DNA from: Flavobacteriales bacterium
GTDB taxonomy: Bacteria; Bacteroidota; Bacteroidia; NS11-12g; UBA955
Assembly (NCBI GenBank): GCA_947472115.1
Contig: CANIZU010000039.1
Span: 1-12,452 of the forward strand
Reading direction: 5' to 3'
Length of the DNA stretch: 12,452 nucleotides
The translations under genes and the position numbers were made by a program. Below are positions 1-5,851 of the stretch, one piece after another. Numbering within the stretch: the first letter of the stretch is position 1; the number at the start of each line of letters is the position of its first letter. Under the pieces are notes generated by a model, which was given only the letters and a program-made list of their open reading frames with translations, did no database searches and was not told where the DNA came from.

Positions 1-952
1 ATGCACCGCCATTAACTGGAGCACCCAAATTGTCGCCTCGCTGCCAACCCTTTCCATCCAATTGACTCACATATAAATCACAACTTCCCAATCCACCCGG
101 CTGATTGCATCGGGTATAATACAGCGCGGAACCATCGGCTTTCACGCTCAACGTCCCTTCGTTTTCTGGGGTATTGATATTACCCGGTGCCGAATAAGCC
201 TTGCCCCACAACGAATCTTTGAGGTCGCTCATGAAAAAATCCTCCTGCAAAACCGCATTCCCTGAGCCACCCAAACGACGGGTGAATACAAAACGATTCC
301 CCGAAAACGGCATACCCGGCCAATATTCATCCACTGGGGTATTGATGGCGGGTCCCATGTTTTTGATTTTTAAATTTTCGGCAATATTGACATCGCTCAT
401 GGCAGTTTGAACACTGGCTTTTAATCGAGCCGCCTTTTCCTTCAACCGCACCGAAGCCCCGTGTTTTACAGGGACAAATGATGTCATCATGGGAACGCTA
501 TCAAACTTCGACAAAATTGCGCTTGCCTCTTTTAAACGTTTATTTCGATACAAATACTCCCCGTAATAGAAGTACATGGGCTGAAACTGCGGTGCCACTT
601 TCAAACACTGCTGATAGGATTTACTCGCGTTTTGCGTATCGCGCATGGCCTCATAAACAGAAGCTTGCAATGAATAGGCATCGGCATAGGAAGGATCAAT
701 CTTGATGGCTTTTTTTGTCAGACCCAACGCATCCGGAAATTCCGCCAGATTAAAAGCCGTAAATGCCGCATCCAACTGCTTTTTCGCTTTCGGATTCTGC
801 GCAGCCAATGGCGCAAAAAAAAGGAGCCCAACAAGGATCAATGAAAGGGTCTGATAAAACCCGGAATTCAATATTGAATAGGATTGAATCCTAGCGAAAG
901 GGATTTTAAATCCGCCCTTACAAACCGCCCGGAATGTACATTTCAAACCCAT
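1..952 (-). CDS. TPR/PD40 envelope protein, PorE-like (3' end outside window)
   Basis: The visible 317 residues contain a signal peptide (hydrophobic SLILVGLLFFAPLAA ending before QNPKAKK), then TPR-like helices (AFNLAEFPDALGLTKKAIKI, ADAYSLQASVYEAM, QFQPMYFYYGEYLYRNKRLKEA). The start of a WD40-like PD40 beta-propeller follows: INTPVDEYWPGMPFSGNRFV, then NEGTLSVKADGSALYYTRC and LGSCDLYVSQ, with PVN at the edge. TPR plus PD40 is the N-terminal order of Bacteroidota OmpA-family proteins such as PorE, a periplasmic T9SS component that binds peptidoglycan through a C-terminal OmpA domain. That C-terminal half lies beyond base 1, so the PorE identity is inferred. The ATG at 952 puts about 27 residues before the signal peptide. 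A TTG at 871 would give a more normal one (NSGFYQTLSLILVGLL...), and an ATG at 982 would overlap gldD. The gene follows gldD by 20 bp and is probably cotranscribed with it. Confidence 0.72.
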   Translation of the reverse strand, partial: MGLKCTFRAVCKGGFKIPFARIQSYSILNSGFYQTLSLILVGLLFFAPLAAQNPKAKKQLDAAFTAFNLAEFPDALGLTKKAIKIDPSYADAYSLQASVYEAMRDTQNASKSYQQCLKVAPQFQPMYFYYGEYLYRNKRLKEASAILSKFDSVPMMTSFVPVKHGASVRLKEKAARLKASVQTAMSDVNIAENLKIKNMGPAINTPVDEYWPGMPFSGNRFVFTRRLGGSGNAVLQEDFFMSDLKDSLWGKAYSAPGNINTPENEGTLSVKADGSALYYTRCNQPGGLGSCDLYVSQLDGKGWQRGDNLGAPVNGGA

Positions 953-972
953 AATTTCATCCCTTAAACGGC

Positions 973-1647
973 CTATTTCCATTTCAATGTCTTGATTAAA
1001 TGCAACACATCGGCTTCTACAAATTGATACACCGGCGCGATACTGTCCGACTCGGTATGATTGTTAAAATACAAGGCACCACGCAAAAAATGAGAAGCGC
1101 TATCGGTGACATAAAAGTTGAAATTTGTAGCCGTATTCCCTTGAATACTAAACACTAAGCCTTTGGCCAATGGATTCAAAAACTGGGTTGGCCTTTCCAC
1201 AATATCGTCCGCTTTTTGGATGTGCTTATTCACCAACTTACGCGTATCGTACATCAAACTATCAAACAGATTCCACTCGTTGAACTTGTAATAGGTCATG
1301 TGCAGGGTGACATCTAAATTCGGGAATTTCAAATTATACCATCCTGGCGTATGCACCCCGCCTTGATTCGTGTCGGGCACAAGTTGTGAATACGAGGGAA
1401 TTTCAAAACTCATTGGCAGATCGCTGGGCGATGCAAGGCCGTATGATTTTGCCGGGAGCGACATTTTAGGATAGGCTTTCGGCTTGGGGACGTAGTCCGT
1501 GTTGCCGCCGCCGCAGGCGGCGGCAACCACCAACACAAGAACGACAACCATCAGCAATGAATTATTCCTCACCCTCGTAAAATCAATCCTCAACCCCATG
1601 GAATTTCTCAAAACTCCATTCAGCAATGAATTATTCCTCACCCGCAT
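973..1647 (-). CDS. gldD: gliding motility/T9SS lipoprotein GldD
   Basis: GldD is a lipoprotein required for gliding and type IX secretion in Flavobacterium; its biochemical role is not settled. The mature part shows the family landmarks: YVPKPKAYPKMSLP just after the lipid anchor, TPGWYNLKFP, NKHIQKADDI, and the conserved stretch TDSASHFLRGALYF followed by SDSIAPVYQF, ending TLKWK. The lipobox is VAAAC, with the lipidated Cys at residue 45 of the 224-residue ORF. That is far from the ATG at 1647 for a lipoprotein. The GTG at 1572 would start MRNNSLLMVVVLVLVV and put the Cys at position 20, which fits a signal peptide much better; an ATG at 1599 is intermediate. The extra N-terminus comes from a duplicated segment (VRNNSLL occurs twice). 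The ORF begins inside the end of gldE, as expected for the conserved gldE–gldD pair. Confidence 0.9.
   Translation of the reverse strand: MRVRNNSLLNGVLRNSMGLRIDFTRVRNNSLLMVVVLVLVVAAACGGGNTDYVPKPKAYPKMSLPAKSYGLASPSDLPMSFEIPSYSQLVPDTNQGGVHTPGWYNLKFPNLDVTLHMTYYKFNEWNLFDSLMYDTRKLVNKHIQKADDIVERPTQFLNPLAKGLVFSIQGNTATNFNFYVTDSASHFLRGALYFNNHTESDSIAPVYQFVEADVLHLIKTLKWK
1501..1527 (-). repeat. GC hairpin within the gldD lipobox codons
   Basis: A perfect 12-bp inverted repeat (GTTGCCGCCGCC and GGCGGCGGCAAC) surrounds a three-base loop. Read in gldD, the codons are Val-Ala-Ala-Ala, Cys, Gly-Gly-Gly-Asn, and the loop is exactly the TGC codon of the lipidated cysteine. In RNA it would form a very stable stem early in the message. 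Confidence 0.7.
1551..1643. repeat. 24-bp direct repeat flanking the gldE/gldD junction
   Basis: Two identical 24-bp copies lie at 1551-1574 and 1620-1643, offset by 69 bases (23 codons, in frame). Each contains the sequence of the gldE stop and encodes VRNNSLL in the gldD frame. The segment between them includes a degenerate third copy (MGLRIDFT against MRVRNNSL). Confidence 0.85.
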
Positions 1648-2998
1648 GCGATTCCTCCATTGTTATCTTAATCTTCTTCACCCTCCGCATGTCCGCCGAT
1701 TCAACCCTAAACCTCACCTTCCCCACCTGAACCTCGTCGCCCCGCTTCGGCATCCTTCCCAATCGCTCACTTACCATCCCGCCCAAACTATCACTCTCCA
1801 ACTCTAAATCATCAAACATATCCATCGGCAACTCCGTCTCACGAATGAAATCTACCAACAAAACCTTCGCCTCAAATACCCAAACGCCATTACCCATCTC
1901 CACAAACGCCTGCTCCTCGTCATGATCAAACTCATCCTGCATATCCCCAAATACCTCCTCCAAAATATCCTCCATCGTAATCATACCACTCGTCCCCCCA
2001 AATTCATCCACCACAATCGCCAAATGGTTGTGATTTGTCCGCATCTCCTGCAACGTATCGTCAATCGTCTTGTTCTCCGGAATAAAATACGGCGCCTTCA
2101 CAAACTGCTGCCACGCAAAATCCGTACCCGCGTCCAAATGAGGAATCAAACTCTTGATACTCAATACCCCCACAATCGCATCCACCGTTTTGTCGTATAC
2201 CGGCATCCGCGAAAACCCTGCCTCACGGATCACGCCGAGCAACTTGTGAAAATCGACATCCTTCGCCACTGCTGTCATATCCACCCGAGAACGCATAATC
2301 TGCTTCACCTGAATCGTCCCCATATTGACAATCCCCTTCAAAATCTCCTTCTCCTGCTTCGCATCGTCCTCGTCGGTTGCCATATCAATTGCCCTCGATA
2401 ACTCTTCCGGTGTTAACTCATTCGCCCTCACTTTCACCCTGCGCTCCAACACCGAACCAAACTTCACCAACAAGTGGGTGAATGGCCACAAAACCCAAGT
2501 AAATGTGCGCATCGGATACACCAGAAAACGCGCCGATGAACGATAATGCTGCGTCGCGAAAACCTTAGGCATCACCTCGCCAAATACCAAAATGATAATC
2601 GTCACCACAATCGCCTCCACAAAGAACTTTAACCAGGGCAAAGCCTCTAAATCAAACAATTTCTCCGTCAGCAAAATGCTAATCAGAACAAAAGCCACAT
2701 TAACCAAGCTGTTTAGCAACAAAATGGTAGCTAACAAATGCTTGGGCCGCTCCAAAATCGATAAAATCATTTTCGATGCCACCGTCTTATCATCCCTCAA
2801 ATCCTCCACATCACTGTCGCGATGCGAGAAAAATGCATTCTCAGACCCTGCGCAAATCGCAGCAATCAACAAACACAGTAACATGATTAATACATACACC
2901 GTAATCTCCGGTGCGTCAGCCATGGTCACCGTTTTCACGATGCTCATCAACATAAATTGACCCGTGGGCCCAGGTTCATCAATACTCATAACCAGCAT
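1631..2998 (-). CDS. gldE: gliding motility protein GldE (CNNM/CorC family membrane protein)
   Basis: This 455-residue integral membrane protein has the CNNM/CorC layout. An N-terminal DUF21 membrane domain has hydrophobic segments near residues 33-50 (VYVLIMLLCLLIAAICAG, then SENAFFS), 88-110 (LLATILLLNSLVNVAFVLIS) and 127-142 (VEAIVVTIIILVFGEV, then MPKVFA). A CBS-domain pair follows (about 225-350, IMRSRVDMTAV to DEFGGTSGMITMEDILEEV). A C-terminal CorC/HlyC-type domain ends the protein (VWVFEAKVLLVDFI ... SLGGMVSERLGRMPKRGDEV). Relatives transport or sense divalent cations such as Mg2+. The GldE branch was named because extra copies suppress weak gldD defects in Flavobacterium, and the gldD neighbour supports that branch. 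The start overlaps the ssb stop as TAATG, suggesting translational coupling. An ATG at 2923 (MADAPEITVYVL) is a shorter alternative start that keeps the whole membrane domain. Confidence 0.9.
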   Translation of the reverse strand: MLVMSIDEPGPTGQFMLMSIVKTVTMADAPEITVYVLIMLLCLLIAAICAGSENAFFSHRDSDVEDLRDDKTVASKMILSILERPKHLLATILLLNSLVNVAFVLISILLTEKLFDLEALPWLKFFVEAIVVTIIILVFGEVMPKVFATQHYRSSARFLVYPMRTFTWVLWPFTHLLVKFGSVLERRVKVRANELTPEELSRAIDMATDEDDAKQEKEILKGIVNMGTIQVKQIMRSRVDMTAVAKDVDFHKLLGVIREAGFSRMPVYDKTVDAIVGVLSIKSLIPHLDAGTDFAWQQFVKAPYFIPENKTIDDTLQEMRTNHNHLAIVVDEFGGTSGMITMEDILEEVFGDMQDEFDHDEEQAFVEMGNGVWVFEAKVLLVDFIRETELPMDMFDDLELESDSLGGMVSERLGRMPKRGDEVQVGKVRFRVESADMRRVKKIKITMEESHAGEE

Positions 2999-3453
2999 TA
3001 AAATGGCAGTTCCTCATCCTGTACATCCGATCCACCATCCAAAGAATTGGGACCCTCTTGATGAAACGTTTCTGAAGAATGGCCTTCATTGCCCTGTTCA
3101 CGGTTTCCGCCTTCCTCAGACCTACTCGTTAGCATCGAACCCATCATTTGAAAAGTGCTGACGCGTATTTTGCGGGCCTGACGTTCTTGTCCGTCCGCAT
3201 CAGTATATCGATCGGTACGAATTTTACCCTCCAAATAGAGCAAACTACCCTTCTTTAAATATTTTTCGGCCGTTTCCGCCTGCTTATCCCACATCTCCAA
3301 ATTGTGCCACTCCGTACTCTCCAGCCGTTGCCCGTCCTTGGTATAATAATCATTGGTTGCTAATGTTACATTGGCCACAACCCTGCCATTTTCTAGTCTG
3401 CGAACCACGGGATCCTTTCCCAAACGGCCCAATAAAATAACCTTGTTAATCAT
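2998..3453 (-). CDS. ssb: single-stranded DNA-binding protein
   Basis: SSB coats single-stranded DNA during replication, recombination and repair, and recruits partner enzymes through its acidic C-terminal tip. Residues 1-105 form the OB fold: MINKVILLGRLGKDPVVRRL, VANVTLATNDYYTKDG, TEWHNLEMWDKQAETAEKYL, GSLLYLEGKIRTDRYTD and RKIRVSTFQMMG. A low-complexity Gly/Glu/Ser/Asn linker follows, and the protein ends DEELPF, a variant of the usual DDDIPF tip with the essential terminal Pro-Phe kept. The 151-residue length is normal for Bacteroidota. The gene lies 34 bp after mutY, and its stop overlaps the gldE start, so it sits in a conserved mutY–ssb–gldE–gldD unit. Confidence 0.96.
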   Translation of the reverse strand: MINKVILLGRLGKDPVVRRLENGRVVANVTLATNDYYTKDGQRLESTEWHNLEMWDKQAETAEKYLKKGSLLYLEGKIRTDRYTDADGQERQARKIRVSTFQMMGSMLTSRSEEGGNREQGNEGHSSETFHQEGPNSLDGGSDVQDEELPF

Positions 3454-3487
3454 AGTACACTGTTGTTGAAATCGCTGTTGAACAATT

Positions 3488-4525
3488 TTATATAGTAAAT
3501 TTAATCATTTTTTCCATCAAACGATGCAAGGGCAGGCGTTGAATTTCTTCCAAATTGCACCATTGCCATTCCACCGGTGATACAAACTTATCCTCCGAAA
3601 TGCACAAATACCAACACGTAGCGTAAATTGTTTGATGCGTTAGCTGATGCGTAAACGTTCTCTCCGATAAAACTAAAAAATTATCCACAACACCCGCAGT
3701 AGCCAAAACCGCGTCCAAATCCATCCCCCCATCCGCACCCTCAACCATAGGAAACTCAACCAATCCCTGCCAAATACCCTGTTTTCTTGGCGATGCAAAT
3801 GCCCAGCGATCCCCCTGCCGAATGCACAGATAATAAAAGTGCTTGGCGATGGGTTTTTGCTTTTTTACCACAACCGGAATTTGCTTTTGTAATTGTTGCA
3901 AATGAGCCGCGCATACCTCGGCGAGCGGACAAATTTCGCAACGCGGATTCTGCGGCAAACAGATTGTTGCCCCAACTTCGATCATCGCCTGGTTAAAAAT
4001 ATTTGGATCTGCCCCCTGAATCGCATCAAAAAGTAGAGAAAAAAGAGATTTTTCGAACGCCGAAGTGTGAATTGCATCGTATAAACCGAACAATCTGGCC
4101 CCAACTCGCTTCACATTTCCGTCGATTGCAGGCACTTTTTCACCAAAAGCGAACGAAGCGATGGCCGCCGCCGTGTATTTACCCACACCCCGCAAACGCA
4201 AAATGTCTGTGTAAGTAGACGGAAATACCCCTCCAAACTCATCCATAACCTGCTTGGCCGAAGCATGCAAATTGCGCGCCCGAGAGTAATATCCCAGCCC
4301 CTGCCACAGCTTCAAAACCTCCTGCTCGGAAGCCTCCGACAAGGCAGAAACATTGGGCATAGCGACAATAAACCGCTCGTAATAACCGATGCCCTGAGCC
4401 ACCCGCGTTTGCTGTAAAATCACCTCCGAAATCCATATTTTGTATGGGTCATTGGTATGTCGCCAAGGAAGATCCCGCGACTCAAGATTGTACCATCTTG
4501 ACAAAGTTTGGATAACTCTTTGCAT
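3488..4525 (-). CDS. mutY: A/G-specific adenine DNA glycosylase MutY
   Basis: MutY removes adenine mispaired with 8-oxoguanine, preventing G:C to T:A mutations. Numbering from the ATG at 4525 (345 residues), the catalytic Glu34 lies in WISEVILQQTRV, the helix-hairpin-helix is LRGVGKYTAAAIASFAFG, and the catalytic Asp135 is in PAIDGNVKRV. The [4Fe-4S] ligands are C189, C196, C199 and C205 with the standard C-X6-C-X2-C-X5-C spacing. The C-terminal third (from about 225, FASPRKQGIWQGLVEFP) is the Nudix-like 8-oxoG recognition domain. The open frame extends to an ATG at 4570, but those 15 extra residues (MKCKKNTKAVLL...) are not family-like and would reach within 5 bp of the divergent HU gene, so 4525 is preferred. 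It is the first gene of the minus-strand operon. Confidence 0.95.
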   Translation of the reverse strand: MQRVIQTLSRWYNLESRDLPWRHTNDPYKIWISEVILQQTRVAQGIGYYERFIVAMPNVSALSEASEQEVLKLWQGLGYYSRARNLHASAKQVMDEFGGVFPSTYTDILRLRGVGKYTAAAIASFAFGEKVPAIDGNVKRVGARLFGLYDAIHTSAFEKSLFSLLFDAIQGADPNIFNQAMIEVGATICLPQNPRCEICPLAEVCAAHLQQLQKQIPVVVKKQKPIAKHFYYLCIRQGDRWAFASPRKQGIWQGLVEFPMVEGADGGMDLDAVLATAGVVDNFLVLSERTFTHQLTHQTIYATCWYLCISEDKFVSPVEWQWCNLEEIQRLPLHRLMEKMIKFTI

Positions 4526-4551
4526 AAACTTTGGCAAAAGAACGGCTTTTG

Positions 4552-4562
4552 TATTTTTTTTG
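4552..4562 (+). promoter_or_regulatory. candidate -7 element for the HU gene
   Basis: TA followed by eight T and a G resembles the Bacteroidota -7 consensus TAnnTTTG with three extra T. A TTTG at 4530-4533 lies 18 bp upstream, where a -33 element is expected. This would start transcription a few bases before the ATG at 4576. The long T run makes the match ambiguous. Confidence 0.3.
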
Positions 4563-4575
4563 CACTTCAATTCTT

Positions 4576-4875
4576 ATGACAAAGTCAGAAATCGTTAACG
4601 AAATTGCAGTGCGCACCGGATTAGAGAAGACAGCGATTGCCGAAACAATCGACAACTTCTTCGTTGTTGTTAAAAATTCTATGGTATCAGGTAGCAATAT
4701 CTACCTCCGTGGATTTGGAACTTTCGAGCTCAAAATGCGAAAGACCAAGGTTGCTCGTAACATCAAACGCAATACAAGTTTGATAGTACCTGCCCACCAT
4801 GTTGCCCGATTTAAGCCAGCCAAAGAATTTGCCGCCCAAGTAAAGGAAAGCAAAATTTTGGCCGATAAGCTCTAA
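4576..4875 (+). CDS. HU-family nucleoid DNA-binding protein
   Basis: HU/IHF proteins are small dimers that bend and compact DNA. This 99-residue protein has the family N-terminus (MTKSEIVNEIAVRTGLEKT), the dimer core helix (AIAETIDNFFVVVKNSM), the signature strand (NIYLRGFGTFELKMRKTKVARNI) and the DNA-binding arm with the usual Pro-Ala step (IVPAHHVARFKPAKEF). PAHHVARFKP replaces the more common PATKVPVFKP. The frame is open from an ATG at 4531, but those 15 residues (MAKERLLYFFCTSIL) are foreign to the family, so the start is the ATG at 4576. It is divergent from mutY with 50 bp between starts. It is 23 bp upstream of the TPR gene and leads the HU–TPR–basic peptide–rng cluster. It could be called hupB-like or IHF-like; the sequence alone does not decide. 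Confidence 0.93.
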   Translation: MTKSEIVNEIAVRTGLEKTAIAETIDNFFVVVKNSMVSGSNIYLRGFGTFELKMRKTKVARNIKRNTSLIVPAHHVARFKPAKEFAAQVKESKILADKL

Positions 4876-4886
4876 TCTTCTTTACC

Positions 4887-4894
4887 TACCTTTG
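4887..4894 (+). promoter_or_regulatory. TAnnTTTG promoter element before the TPR gene
   Basis: TACCTTTG exactly matches the Bacteroidota -7 consensus. It ends only four bases before the GTG start at 4899, so a transcript from it would begin at or next to the start codon (leaderless or nearly so). The nearest upstream TTTG (4857-4860) is 26 bp away, slightly longer than the usual -33 spacing. Confidence 0.45.
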
Positions 4895-4898
4895 TCGC

Positions 4899-5717
4899 GT
4901 GGGAAATTCTAACCTCCGCGTATGGATTCTAGTTGCCGTCTTAGGACTGCTGGGTGTGGTATTGGTTGTGAACCGATGGAAATCTTCTTCGTTCACCCCA
5001 ACCGCCGCCGCCGATCAAATGCCTAGTGGAATGCCAGGTATTAAAAACGATGGGTTACCCCAGCAACCTATCACACGGATAGAATTCCTAAACGCCGTCT
5101 TCGAAAAAACAAAACCTAGTCCACTCGTGGCTAGAGTCCTAACCGCGAAAGCCGGAACCTACCCCAAAGATTCTTTGGTGGCCGCCCTGGTATGGGCCGA
5201 AGAAACAGAAAATGCGCCCCTGATTGCGTTGCTCAATGCCGATCTCTTCGAAAGCAAAATGAGCGATGCCCCCCAGGAAGAAATAGCGCGAAACCTAATT
5301 TTCGCAGGTGCCGGCGCCATGGAAACCCCTACACAGTCGGCCTATTTGTTTCAGTTAGGTAAAAATTACATCGACAAAGGCCTTGCCGCCAATCCAAACA
5401 ATGTACCGCTCCTGAACGCGCTTATCGTCTATCAAAGCGAGTATCTAAACGCCCCAATGCAGTTTCTAGGCACCCTGAAAAATGCCCTTAAAGCCGATTC
5501 TACCAACATCGAATTGCACTTTATCCATTTAAATCTGCTAAAAAAGTCACAACAGTGGCCAAAAGCACTGAAAAAATGCGAAAAATTGATATCTTTGCAA
5601 CCCCAAAATCCTCGATGGCTGTTCGAAATGAGCGATGTCTTCGGTGTAATGGGAGATTCTGTCAATGCAAAGGTTTACCTCAATTTGGCAATCAAAACAC
5701 AAAAGTCAGTTCAATAA
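4899..5717 (+). CDS. membrane-anchored TPR protein of unknown function
   Basis: The 272 residues begin MGNSNLR, followed by one hydrophobic helix at about 8-25 (VWILVAVLGLLGVVLVV) and then NRWK, so it is either a signal anchor or an uncleaved export signal with the rest outside the cytoplasm. A Pro/Ala/Gly-rich linker leads to an alpha-helical domain. TPR-like pairs lie near the C-terminus, roughly residues 145-265: YLFQLGKNYIDKGLAANPNN, LKNALKADSTNIELHFIHLN, WPKALKKCEKLISLQPQNP, and WLFEMSDVFGVMGDSVNAKVYLNLAI. TPRs mediate protein contacts; no catalytic motif is visible. The start is a GTG; later starts would destroy the membrane segment. The gene sits between the HU gene and the small basic protein/rng in a tight same-strand run. 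A role in assembling an envelope or RNA-processing complex is a guess from context only. Confidence 0.82.
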   Translation: MGNSNLRVWILVAVLGLLGVVLVVNRWKSSSFTPTAAADQMPSGMPGIKNDGLPQQPITRIEFLNAVFEKTKPSPLVARVLTAKAGTYPKDSLVAALVWAEETENAPLIALLNADLFESKMSDAPQEEIARNLIFAGAGAMETPTQSAYLFQLGKNYIDKGLAANPNNVPLLNALIVYQSEYLNAPMQFLGTLKNALKADSTNIELHFIHLNLLKKSQQWPKALKKCEKLISLQPQNPRWLFEMSDVFGVMGDSVNAKVYLNLAIKTQKSVQ

Positions 5718-5733
5718 ATTAAAACTATAAGAT

Positions 5734-5823
5734 ATGCCAAGCGGTAAAAAAAGAAAACGTCATAAGATTGCCACGCACAAGCGTAAAAAACGTCTGCGCA
5801 AGAATCGTCACAAGAAAAAATAA
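5734..5823 (+). CDS. 29-residue highly basic protein, AURKAIP1/COX24 (bS22/mS38)-like
   Basis: This tiny ORF runs ATG to TAA and encodes MPSGKKRKRHKIATHKRKKR followed by LRKNRHKKK. It has 11 Lys, 6 Arg and 3 His, and no acidic residue. I recognise the pattern from short Bacteroidota proteins annotated with the AURKAIP1/COX24 domain. That family includes mitochondrial ribosomal mS38 and mycobacterial bS22, which sit in the small ribosomal subunit and contact rRNA. A ribosomal role here is therefore an inference from family resemblance and composition. The gene lies 16 bp after the TPR gene and 28 bp before rng, on the same strand, behind an A-rich stretch (AAAACTATAAGAT) typical of SD-less Bacteroidota starts. 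It is easily missed by gene callers because of its length. Confidence 0.82.
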   Translation: MPSGKKRKRHKIATHKRKKRLRKNRHKKK

Positions 5824-5851
5824 GTTGGTTCTTCCACTATAACACGGCATT

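Noticed and set aside
815..822. Run of eight A (poly-T in the PorE-like gene) as a phase-variation tract
   Set aside because: It is only eight bases in a hydrophobic signal-peptide segment rich in TTT/CTT codons, and there is no sign of a frame disruption.
1311..1332. A TCTAAATTCGGGAATTTCA stretch resembling the intergenic C-rich motif
   Set aside because: It lies inside gldD, encodes the conserved NLKFPNLDV segment and has GGG rather than the C run; probably coincidence.
1922..2401. Plus-strand ORF opposite gldE, rich in Arg/His/Leu
   Set aside because: It is a shadow of the GldE coding frame with no domain, signal or initiation context.
4526..4575. Overlapping longer starts for mutY (4570) and the HU gene (4531)
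   Set aside because: Both extensions are translations of the shared 50-bp divergent promoter region; family homology starts at 4525 and 4576.
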